Below, in pieces: positions 55,640-64,000 of a DNA stretch of 64,000 nt. The stretch covers positions 1 to 64,000 of the forward strand of contig JAISHO010000022.1 of NCBI GenBank assembly GCA_031262485.1. Direction: 5' to 3'. The notes beneath the pieces are model-generated. The model made no database searches. It had not been told where the DNA came from and was given only the letters and a program-made list of their open reading frames with translations. Origin of the DNA: Propionibacteriaceae bacterium (lineage in GTDB: Bacteria > Actinomycetota > Actinomycetes > Propionibacteriales > Propionibacteriaceae). The position numbers were made by a program, and so were the translations under genes. The first letter of the stretch is position 1. Each line of letters starts with the position of its first letter.

Positions 55640-57913
55640 TCACACGTGCGCGCCCAGGGCTTCAGGCAGTGGGGCGGCCCAGGCGTCGTGAAGGTCGTCG
55701 AGACTGAGCGTGAACTGATCGACGACGGTCAACGCCGGTAGTTCGAGCACGTGGCCGAGCACCGTGAGCGGGAGGCCGTGACGAGCGGCTGCCTCGGCGA
55801 TCACTTCCGCTTGCTCAGGGGCGGCGGAGACGAGGACGCGCCCGGTCGATTCGGAGAACAATGCGGTGAACGCGTCGCCGGGCAGGGCGATCTCGGCGCC
55901 GAGGTGGCGGCGCAGGCATTCCTCGACGAGCGCGATGGCGAGCCCGCCGTCGGAGAGGTCGTGGGCGCTGCTGAGCAGATGGGCGCGGGCGGCTTCGTCG
56001 AAGAAAGCGGCGAGGCGGCGGTGATGGTCGAAATCGACGGCCGGGGGACGCCCGCCGAGGTGCCCGTGGGCGACCTCGGCCCAACGGGAGCCGTCGAACT
56101 CCGCCGACGTCTCACCGAGGAGGTAGATGATGTCGCCCGCCGTCGTGAAGCCACCGGGAACGCGGTTGGCGACATCGTCGATGAGCCCGAGCATGCCGAT
56201 GACAGGGGTCGGTTGGATCGCCTGTTCGCCCGTCTTGTTGTAGAAGGAGACGTTTCCGCCGGTGACAGGGGTGCCAAGGGCCCGGCAACCTTCGATGAGC
56301 CCGTCGATCGCTTCGGTGAACTGCCACATGATCTCCGGATCTTCCGGGGAGCCGAAGTTGAGGCAGTCGGTGATGGCCTGAGGCCGGGCGCCGGTGACGC
56401 AAACGTTGCGGTAGGCCTCGACCAGGGCGATCTGCGCTCCACGTGCCGGATCGAGGTAGGTGTAGCGGCTATTGCCGTCGACGGCGAGCGCGATGCCGGT
56501 GCGCGTCTGTTCGTCGATCCGCAGCATCCCGGAGTCCTGCGGTTGGGCGAGCACGGTGTTGCCGAGAACGAAACGGTCGTATTGGTTCGTCACCCAGCTG
56601 GTGTCGCACAGGTTGGGGGATCCCGCCAACGCGAGGACGGCCGCCGCCAACTCTTCGCCGCTCTCCGGCCGGACCAGGTGGTCGGCTCCATCGGCCTGGA
56701 GGGTGTCGATCCACCCGGGCCGGGCGATCGGGCGGTCGTAGGTCGGCCCGTCGTGGGCGACCGTCTTCGGATCGACGTCGACGACGCGCTCCCCGTGCCA
56801 GTCGATGACGAGTCGATCGCCGTCGGTCACCTCGCCGACCGTCGTGGCGAGGACGTCCCACTTGGCGCAGATCTCCATGAACCGCTCGACGTCCTCGGGC
56901 CGCACGATCGCCATCATGCGCTCCTGGGACTCGCTCATGAGGATCTCCTCCGGGCGCAGGCTGGAATCGCGCAAGGGCACCGCGTCGAGGTCGACGTGCA
57001 TGCCGCCGTCGCCGGCGCTGGCCAACTCGGAGGTCGCGCACGACAACCCAGCCGCCCCGAAATCCTGCAGGGCGCTGACGACCCCGGCTTGGAAGAGCTC
57101 GAGGGTGCATTCGATGAGGAGCTTCTCCATGAACGGATCACCGACCTGCACGGCCGGGCGTTTCGTCGGCCCGCCGTCGGTGAAGGTCTCCGAGGCGAGG
57201 ATCGAGGCCCCGCCGATGCCGTCGCCGCCCGTCCGCGCGCCATAGAGAATGACCTGGTTGCCGACGCCGGTGGCGTGGGCGAGGTGGAGGTGCTCGTGGC
57301 GCAGCACACCGACGCACAGCGCGTTGACGAGGGGATTGCCGGCGTAGCAGGCGTCGAAGACGACCTCTCCGCCGATGTTGGGCAGCCCGAGGCAGTTGCC
57401 GTAGCCCCCGACTCCGGCGACGACCCCAGGGGCGACCCGGGCGGTGTCCGGCGCGTCGAGGGGGCCGAAACGCAGGGAATCCATGACGCCGATCGGGCGG
57501 GCGCCCATGGCGAGGATGTCGCGGACGATCCCGCCCACCCCCGTCGCCGCGCCCTGATAAGGCTCGACGTAGGAGGGATGGTTGTGCGATTCGATTTTGA
57601 AGGTGACGGCCCACCCGTCGCCGATGTCGATGACCCCGGCGTTATCGCCGATGCCGGCCAGCAGCGGCCCCGACTCCGTCACCGACTCGAGTTCGCTGAA
57701 ACGCTTGAGGTGGATCTTCGATGACTTATACGAGCAGTGCTCCGACCACATGACCGAATACATCGCCAACTCGCACGACGTCGGCCGGCGGTCGAGGATC
57801 TGACGGATGCGCGCGTATTCGTCCTCCTTGAGCCCCAGTTCGGCCCACGGCTGCGTCTGCTCGGGGGTCTGGAGGGCGCGCTCGACGGTGTCGGTCGTGG
57901 CGATGGTGGTCAT
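55640..57913 (-). CDS. purL: phosphoribosylformylglycinamidine synthase subunit PurL
   Basis: A 757-residue small-type FGAM synthetase, needing PurS and PurQ for the glutamine-dependent step of purine synthesis. Family landmarks include [32 protein letters not shown] and [16 protein letters not shown]. The length is standard for the three-subunit form. PurQ follows 86 bases upstream on the same strand; a PurS domain lies fused to PurC next to that. Confidence 0.97.
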   Translation of the reverse strand: MTTIATTDTVERALQTPEQTQPWAELGLKEDEYARIRQILDRRPTSCELAMYSVMWSEHCSYKSSKIHLKRFSELESVTESGPLLAGIGDNAGVIDIGDGWAVTFKIESHNHPSYVEPYQGAATGVGGIVRDILAMGARPIGVMDSLRFGPLDAPDTARVAPGVVAGVGGYGNCLGLPNIGGEVVFDACYAGNPLVNALCVGVLRHEHLHLAHATGVGNQVILYGARTGGDGIGGASILASETFTDGGPTKRPAVQVGDPFMEKLLIECTLELFQAGVVSALQDFGAAGLSCATSELASAGDGGMHVDLDAVPLRDSSLRPEEILMSESQERMMAIVRPEDVERFMEICAKWDVLATTVGEVTDGDRLVIDWHGERVVDVDPKTVAHDGPTYDRPIARPGWIDTLQADGADHLVRPESGEELAAAVLALAGSPNLCDTSWVTNQYDRFVLGNTVLAQPQDSGMLRIDEQTRTGIALAVDGNSRYTYLDPARGAQIALVEAYRNVCVTGARPQAITDCLNFGSPEDPEIMWQFTEAIDGLIEGCRALGTPVTGGNVSFYNKTGEQAIQPTPVIGMLGLIDDVANRVPGGFTTAGDIIYLLGETSAEFDGSRWAEVAHGHLGGRPPAVDFDHHRRLAAFFDEAARAHLLSSAHDLSDGGLAIALVEECLRRHLGAEIALPGDAFTALFSESTGRVLVSAAPEQAEVIAEAAARHGLPLTVLGHVLELPALTVVDQFTLSLDDLHDAWAAPLPEALGAHV

Positions 57914-57999
57914 CGGCTCACCTGATTTCTACGAGTGTGAGAATCCGGACAGGATGGCGGGTCATACGACGGTCAAGGGCAGGGGTTGAGGCGCCGGGG

Positions 58000-58671
58000 T
58001 CACAGTGCCCGAGCGAGGAAGGCCTCGAGGCTGGCGAAGAAGCCCCGGCCGTCGAGGGAGGCGGAGACGAGCGGATCGACGCTGTGCTCGGGGTGCGGCA
58101 TCAAGCCGACGACGTTGCCGCGTTCATTGGTGACGCCGGCGATGTCATGAGTCGATCCGTTGGGGTTGCCGACGTAACGGAAGACGATGCGCTGTTCCTC
58201 TTCCAACCGTTCGATCTCATCCGGTTCGGCGACATAGTTGCCTTCCCCATGCTTGAGTGCGACGACGATCTCGTCGCCCGCGGTGAAGGCGTTCGACCAC
58301 ACGGTGTCAGCCGATTCGACGCGCAGGATTTGATCCTTGCAGACGAAGGTGCGCCCCTCGTTGCGGATGAGCGCTCCCGGCAGGAGATGGGCTTCGCAGA
58401 GGATCTGGAAACCATTGCAGATGCCGAGGACGGGCAGCCCGTCGCCGGCCCGGCGGATGACGTCGCCCATGATGGGCGCGAACCGAGCGATCGCCCCGCC
58501 CCGCAGATAATCGCCGTAGGAGAAGCCCCCAGGAAGCACGACGGCGTCGACCTCGCCGAGACTGTCGGAGGCGTGCCACAACGGCACGGGCTCACCGCCG
58601 GTGAGCCGGACAGCCCGCTGGGCGTCGCCGTCGTCGAGGGAACCGGGGAAGGTCACGACGCCGACGCGCAT
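58000..58671 (-). CDS. purQ: phosphoribosylformylglycinamidine synthase subunit PurQ (glutaminase)
   Basis: A 223-residue class I glutamine amidotransferase feeding ammonia to PurL. The Cys nucleophile is in [10 protein letters not shown] (about 85), and His/Glu in [12 protein letters not shown] at 58671 overlaps the purC-purS stop in TGATG, so they are coupled; a TTG one codon earlier is less likely. Confidence 0.97.
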   Translation of the reverse strand: MRVGVVTFPGSLDDGDAQRAVRLTGGEPVPLWHASDSLGEVDAVVLPGGFSYGDYLRGGAIARFAPIMGDVIRRAGDGLPVLGICNGFQILCEAHLLPGALIRNEGRTFVCKDQILRVESADTVWSNAFTAGDEIVVALKHGEGNYVAEPDEIERLEEEQRIVFRYVGNPNGSTHDIAGVTNERGNVVGLMPHPEHSVDPLVSASLDGRGFFASLEAFLARAL

Positions 58672-59897
58672 CAACGATCCGCTCCCGTCGTCTCATCGCT
58701 CATCGCTCCCACTGCCGGGGACGCGTCGTACGAGACGGTGAAATCCTCGATGACGGTGTTGGCCAGGAGGGTCTCGGCGATCTGTTCGGCTTCGGCGAGG
58801 AGCGCGTCGTCCGCCGGGCGGTCGACCGTCAGTTCGAAGCGTTTTCCTTGGCGCACCGTCACCCCGTCGAATCCCATGCGGGTCAAGGCGCCACTGATGG
58901 CTTTCCCCTGGGGGTCGAGAATCTCGGGCTTGGGCATGACATCGACAATAAGTTTCGTCACGGGCGCGATGCTACTGGACGGTTCCAGCCCCGCCGCCTC
59001 CTCCGGAGCCTTTCCCGCCGACAACGTCGCCTCAAGGGCGGTCTCGAAGCCCTGGCCCGTCAACCGTTCGAAAGCCTCGACGTAGCGGGCCCGGGTGGCC
59101 TCGACGATCTCATCCGGCAGGGCCGGTGGCCGTTCACCGCTCGTGGGAGACCAACCCGACTCCTTGATGAGCCAATCGCGCAGAAACTGCTTGTCGAAGC
59201 TGGGGGCGGCGACTCCAGGCTCGTAATGAGCGGCGTCCCACAAGCGCGAGGAGTCCGGAGTCAACACCTCGTCGGCCAGGACGATCGAACCGTCTCGGCG
59301 TCGGCCGAACTCGAATTTCGTGTCGGCCACGATGATGCCGTGCTCGCGGGCGCGTTCGTGGGCGGTGCTGTAGAGCCGTAGCGTCATCTCTTCCAGCCAC
59401 GCGGCCGTCTCCGCTCCGACGAGGTCGTCGAGTTCGGCCCGGGTGAGCGGGGCGTCGTGCTCGCCTTCGGCCGCCTTCGTCGTCGGGGTGAACACAGGCT
59501 GGGGCAGGGGATCGCCGAGTCGCAACCCCTCGCCGATCTCGTTCCCGCCGACCGTGCCCGTCCGCTCGTACTCCAACCAGGCCGAGCCGGCTAGGTATCC
59601 GCGCGCGATGCACTCGACGGGCAGCATCTCGAGGCGTTCGCAGACCAGCGCCCGGCCCGCCACATCGGCGGGGACATCGGTCGAGATGAGGTCGTTGGCG
59701 ACGACGCCGGCGAGCTGATTGCGCCACCACAGCGACAGCTGGGTGAGGATGACGCCCTTGCCGGGGATCGGGGAGTCGAGGACGACGTCGTAAGCCGAGA
59801 CCGTGTCGGTCGCGACGACGAGGATGCGGTCCTCGCCGAGATAGTAGAGGCGGCGCACTTTGCCGGCATGGAGCAGGGGAAGATCAGTCACTGGCAC
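58671..59897 (-). CDS. purC: PurC-PurS fusion: SAICAR synthase joined to FGAM synthetase subunit PurS
   Basis: A 408-residue single frame. Residues 1-284 are SAICAR synthase (PurC): [29 protein letters not shown] segment [11 protein letters not shown], and the C-terminal [20 protein letters not shown] ~28-residue linker follows. Residues 313-392 are a complete PurS subunit ([36 protein letters not shown]). PurS normally is a separate ~80-residue protein. Fusion ties two steps of the pathway at the gene level and supplies PurS to PurL and PurQ downstream. GTG start at 59897; a TATACT -10 seven bases upstream suggests leaderless mRNA. No frameshift is needed to read both. Confidence 0.95.
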   Translation of the reverse strand: MPVTDLPLLHAGKVRRLYYLGEDRILVVATDTVSAYDVVLDSPIPGKGVILTQLSLWWRNQLAGVVANDLISTDVPADVAGRALVCERLEMLPVECIARGYLAGSAWLEYERTGTVGGNEIGEGLRLGDPLPQPVFTPTTKAAEGEHDAPLTRAELDDLVGAETAAWLEEMTLRLYSTAHERAREHGIIVADTKFEFGRRRDGSIVLADEVLTPDSSRLWDAAHYEPGVAAPSFDKQFLRDWLIKESGWSPTSGERPPALPDEIVEATRARYVEAFERLTGQGFETALEATLSAGKAPEEAAGLEPSSSIAPVTKLIVDVMPKPEILDPQGKAISGALTRMGFDGVTVRQGKRFELTVDRPADDALLAEAEQIAETLLANTVIEDFTVSYDASPAVGAMSDETTGADR

Positions 59898-59904
59898 GGC
59901 CGAC

Positions 59905-59910
59905 AGTATA
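59905..59910 (-). promoter_or_regulatory. -10 element for leaderless purC-purS transcript
   Basis: TATACT on the minus strand ends seven bases before the GTG start, so transcription would begin at or next to it. The -35 is weak. Confidence 0.45.
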
Positions 59911-59969
59911 TAGATGAAGCGATGCTATGCCTTAGGGTAAAGAGGACAACCCCTTAATAAGGAGGATCG

Positions 59970-60428
59970 ATGCGGATCCACATCGGCACGGACCATGCCG
60001 CTTTCGAAACGAAGAACGCGATCGCAGCCGCCCTGCGCGAACGCGGGCACGAGGTGATCGACCATGGCGCCTTGGCCTATGACGCGGAGGACGACTACCC
60101 CGTCTACATCATCCCCACGGCGGAGGCCGTCGTCTCCGACGCCGGATCGCTCGGCATCGTGCTCGGTGGCTCGGGCAACGGCGAGGTGATCGCGGCCAAC
60201 AAGGTTGAAGGTGTGCGCGCCGCCGTCATCCACAGCGAGGAGACGGCCCGCTTAGCCCGAGAACACAACGATGCCAATGTTGCTTCGATTGGTGGGCGGA
60301 TGGACACGGTGGAGAACAACACCGCCTATGCCATCACCTTCGTCGAGACAGCTTTCAGCGGCGAGGAACGCCACATGCGGCGGCTCCGCCTCGTCACCGA
60401 CTATGAGGAGACCGGACACATCAAGTGA
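59970..60428 (+). CDS. rpiB: ribose-5-phosphate isomerase B
   Basis: A 152-residue RpiB interconverting ribose 5-phosphate and ribulose 5-phosphate. The start MRIHIGTDHAAFETK and the loop GGSGNGEVIAANK fit the actinobacterial subgroup, where Glu (here Glu72) replaces the Cys base of other RpiB proteins. TAAGGAGG before the ATG is the strongest ribosome site in the window. It is divergent from purC-purS across 72 bases. Confidence 0.93.
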   Translation: MRIHIGTDHAAFETKNAIAAALRERGHEVIDHGALAYDAEDDYPVYIIPTAEAVVSDAGSLGIVLGGSGNGEVIAANKVEGVRAAVIHSEETARLAREHNDANVASIGGRMDTVENNTAYAITFVETAFSGEERHMRRLRLVTDYEETGHIK

Positions 60429-60492
60429 CCTGGATTCAACACGAGACGACTCATCCCTCGTCTTTGTTGGAAGAAGCGTCTACTCTGAGCAT

Positions 60493-61341
60493 GTGGCTGT
60501 ACTCATCCCGTCGGCGCTGACGCCGCCCACGATCTTCAGCGGACCGGCCGCCTCCGGGGCGGTCTACCACCATGGCGCCCATGTCGTCGATTGGACGCCG
60601 GCCGGAGAAGAACCCGTGTTGTGGATGAGTCGCCAGTCGCGCTTCGACGATCTCTCCCCGATCCGTGGCGGCATCCCGATTTGCTGGCCTTGGTTCGCCT
60701 CCGGGCGCACTGCGGCGATGAGTCCGCCGCACGGCTACGCCCGTGTCACCGAGTGGCGTCTGCTCGGGCAGAAGGGCGACGCCGAATCGATTCGAGTGCG
60801 CTATCTGCTCGTCGGCGGAGGGCCGGGCTCTCAGTTCCCTGGTCGGCTCACCTACGAGGTCGCCTTCGGGCGCACGTTGACGGCGGCCTTGACGGTGACG
60901 AACACGAGCCCCGGCGCCTTCAGCTATGAGGCCGCGCTCCACACCTACCTCGCGGTCGGCGACGTGCGTCAGATCAGTCTGACCGGGCTCGAGGACGCTC
61001 CCTACCTCGATCGCGCGCCGGGCGCCAAACCCGGCCAGCGCTCGCATGCGGGGGAGTTGAAGATCACCGGGGAGACCGACCGTGTCTACACGACGGAGTC
61101 GCCCGTCACCGTCTACGACCCGGTCATCGATCGTGTCATCGTCACCGAGCGCAGCGGTTCAGCCAACGTCGTGGTCTGGAACCCGTGGGTCGACAAGGCG
61201 AAGGCGATGGAGGATTTCGGCGACGACGAGTGGCCGTCGATGATCTGCGTCGAGACGGCCAATATCGGCGATCAGGCGATCAAACTCGGGGCCGGTCAAT
61301 CGCACACGATGAGTTTCACGCTCTCGCTCGTCTCCGCCTGA
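60493..61341 (+). CDS. D-hexose-6-phosphate mutarotase (YeaD family)
   Basis: A 282-residue aldose-1-epimerase-like enzyme. The catalytic His is in PPHGYARVTEW (about 76-86), another in ALHTYLAVGDV, and the Glu in CVETANI near 255. Homologues interconvert alpha and beta glucose 6-phosphate. GTG at 60493 has no strong ribosome site; upstream frame belongs to the rpiB shadow. It follows rpiB by 64 bases and may be cotranscribed. Confidence 0.88.
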   Translation: MAVLIPSALTPPTIFSGPAASGAVYHHGAHVVDWTPAGEEPVLWMSRQSRFDDLSPIRGGIPICWPWFASGRTAAMSPPHGYARVTEWRLLGQKGDAESIRVRYLLVGGGPGSQFPGRLTYEVAFGRTLTAALTVTNTSPGAFSYEAALHTYLAVGDVRQISLTGLEDAPYLDRAPGAKPGQRSHAGELKITGETDRVYTTESPVTVYDPVIDRVIVTERSGSANVVVWNPWVDKAKAMEDFGDDEWPSMICVETANIGDQAIKLGAGQSHTMSFTLSLVSA

Positions 61342-61342
61342 G

Positions 61343-61370
61343 GCCGGGGAGGAAGCGGTGCGGCCCCGGC
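61343..61370 (+). terminator. hairpin after the mutarotase gene
   Basis: GCCGGGG and CCCCGGC pair around a 14-base loop directly after the stop. Confidence 0.45.
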
Positions 61371-61645
61371 GTTTCAGCGTCGTCCGAGCTCGGCGGGGAG
61401 ACGCCGGTGACGGGCGCGGAATCACGCTTGGCAAGGCGTTATATCCTTGTGCAGAGCCGGGGGGCAGGCGCCGTTTGACCACACTTGTGCTGAGCGACTA
61501 ACGTTAGCCCCTGGGTTTGGTATGCCCAGGTCTGTGACGCGCGTCGTCGCGTCCGACACCCAGTTTTCAGGCTCACGCTCGCGTGGGTCACATGACAAAC
61601 GCGGCTGGAGTCCTCCAGCGTCATACGGAAAGAGATAACCTCAAG
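61371..61645. other. intergenic region with the str operon promoter and leader
   Basis: Holds the promoter listed next and a leader of about 135 bases. A hairpin CCTGGG/CCCAGG lies at 61510-61530 and may mark the transcript start region. No coding frame is credible. Confidence 0.5.
61475..61504 (+). promoter_or_regulatory. rpsL-rpsG promoter
   Basis: TTGACC at 61475-61480 and TAACGT at 61499-61504 are separated by 18 bases. Confidence 0.6.
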
Positions 61646-62011
61646 GTGCCTACGATTCAGCAGTTGGTTCGCAAAGGGCGAGTCGACAAGATCTCCAAGA
61701 CGAAGACGCCTGCCCTCAAGGGCTCGCCCCAGCGCCGCGGGGTTTGCACGCGCGTCTACACGACGACCCCGAAGAAGCCGAACTCGGCCTTGCGCAAGGT
61801 CGCTCGTGTGCGTCTGTCCAGCGGCATCGAGGTGACGGCCTACATCCCGGGCGTCGGGCACAACCTGCAGGAGCACTCGATGGTGCTCGTGCGCGGTGGT
61901 CGTGTCAAGGATCTGCCGGGCGTGCGCTACAAGATCATCCGGGGGGCGCTCGACACCCAGGCCGTCAAGAACCGTAAGCAAGCCCGCAGCCGTTACGGCG
62001 CGAAGAAGTAG
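61646..62011 (+). CDS. rpsL: 30S ribosomal protein S12
   Basis: A 121-residue S12. Start GTG gives [12 protein letters not shown], the conserved N-terminus. Lys43 in TPKKPNSA and Lys88 in GGRVKDLPG, the two classic streptomycin-related positions, are wild type. GGAAAGAG precedes the start. It is followed after five bases by rpsG. The usual upstream rpoB-rpoC genes are absent from this window. Confidence 0.98.
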   Translation: MPTIQQLVRKGRVDKISKTKTPALKGSPQRRGVCTRVYTTTPKKPNSALRKVARVRLSSGIEVTAYIPGVGHNLQEHSMVLVRGGRVKDLPGVRYKIIRGALDTQAVKNRKQARSRYGAKK

Positions 62012-62016
62012 AAGTA

Positions 62017-62490
62017 ATGCCTCGCAAAGGACCCGCGCCGAAGCGCCCGGTCGTTCCGGATCCGGTCTACGGTTCGCCGTTGGTGAGCCAGTTGGTGAGC
62101 AAGATCCTCCTCAACGGCAAGATGACGGTCGCCCAAAACATTGTGTACACCGCTCTCGAAGGCACCCGGGAGAAGACGGGCGGCGCTGATCCGGTGCAGA
62201 CGCTCAAGCGTGCGCTTGACAATGTCCGTCCGGGCATCGAGGTCAAGTCCCGTCGCGTCGGCGGCGCCACCTACCAGGTGCCGATCGAAGTCAAGCCGGC
62301 CCGCGCCACGACCTTGGCGATGCGGTGGCTCATCATGTTCTCCCGTCAGCGTCGTGAGAAGACGATGGCCGAGCGCCTGCGCAACGAGATCCTCGACGCG
62401 GCCAATGGCCTCGGCGCCTCGGTCAAGCGTCGCGAAGACACGCACAAGATGGCTGAGGCCAACCGCGCCTTCGCCCACTATCGCTGGTGA
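62017..62490 (+). CDS. rpsG: 30S ribosomal protein S7
   Basis: A 157-residue S7, start [20 protein letters not shown], with conserved [14 protein letters not shown] and a C-terminus [15 protein letters not shown]. It is the second gene of the str cluster and is cotranscribed with rpsL. Confidence 0.98.
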   Translation: MPRKGPAPKRPVVPDPVYGSPLVSQLVSKILLNGKMTVAQNIVYTALEGTREKTGGADPVQTLKRALDNVRPGIEVKSRRVGGATYQVPIEVKPARATTLAMRWLIMFSRQRREKTMAERLRNEILDAANGLGASVKRREDTHKMAEANRAFAHYRW

Positions 62491-62504
62491 CGATCGACCG
62501 GTGA

Positions 62505-62535
62505 ACCGGAGCTGGTGACATCTCACCGCTCCGGT
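62505..62535 (+). terminator. hairpin between rpsG and fusA
   Basis: ACCGGAGC-T-GGTGA and TCACC-GCTCCGGT make a 13-pair stem with one bulged T and loop CATC, 15 bases past the rpsG stop. No T-run. It may end rpsL-rpsG or reduce read-through into fusA. Confidence 0.5.
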
Positions 62536-62701
62536 CCCGTATCGTCGGCGTCGCCAAGCAGGGGGTGTTGGTCACGTCGGTACGATCGCGGGTGTCCGCA
62601 TTCCCGTCTGCGGGACGAAGGCGGTCTCCACGCGCCACTGGCTCCTCACGTGAGCCATCACCCTTGAGAGATATCGAAGAAGAAGCGTAGAAGGAATCAT
62701 C

Positions 62702-64000
<1,299 letters not shown>

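Noticed and set aside
55751..57724. Plus-strand open frame of 657 codons
   Set aside because: It is antisense to purL and has no family-like motif.

Overview
The window is high-GC DNA with actinobacterial gene content and gene order. Leading clues are rpsB-tsf-pyrH-frr-cdsA-rlmN, dxr-M50 protease-ispG-GNAT, and proS-DUF4439-rimP-nusA-ylxR, arranged much as in Mycobacterium and other Actinobacteria. Frequent GTG starts and several starts without a Shine-Dalgarno fit the same phylum. A pyruvate:ferredoxin oxidoreductase suggests an anaerobic or facultative lifestyle; a Propionibacteriaceae-like host is plausible, but this is inference only.

Layout. 1-141: the right part of a short repeat that recurs in inverted orientation at 33899-34055. 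169-7237: a maltodextrin island (malE-malF-malG plus a GH13 hydrolase on the minus strand, with a divergent LacI regulator). 7324-13757: a redox operon (GltD-like Fe-S flavoprotein, NifJ-type PFOR, dihydroorotate-dehydrogenase-like protein). 13891-19082: alpha-glucosidase, M18 aminopeptidase, DedA-like membrane protein, XerC/D recombinase. 19094-32883: M23 protein, then translation, nucleotide, phospholipid and isoprenoid genes ending in proS. 32914-37306: DUF4439 lipoprotein, second repeat copy, rimP, nusA, ylxR and tal, with infB missing after ylxR. 37385-40904: metallo-hydrolase, mannonate dehydratase family enzyme, tRNA-Ser(CGA), tadA and its partner. 41096-44857: upp, three Tad-type pseudopilin-like genes, DUF368 transporter, SpoU methyltransferase. 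45023-51554: two adjacent paralogous FHA proteins, the first carrying about 540 residues of seven-residue repeats. 51699-61341: membrane protein, fba, purA, PEBP, purL, purQ, a purC-purS fusion, rpiB, mutarotase. 61646-64000: rpsL, rpsG and the start of fusA.

How the genes fit together. Maltodextrin is bound and imported by MalEFG, cut by the two GH13 enzymes, and fed through glycolysis (fba, tal, rpiB, mutarotase) to pyruvate, which PFOR can oxidise to acetyl-CoA. The pur genes and upp supply nucleotides. The rest is housekeeping.

The least explained parts are the tandem FHA pair, whose first member has a repeat pattern reminiscent of vertebrate AHNAK; the small element with 19-bp terminal inverted repeats; and the purC-purS gene fusion.
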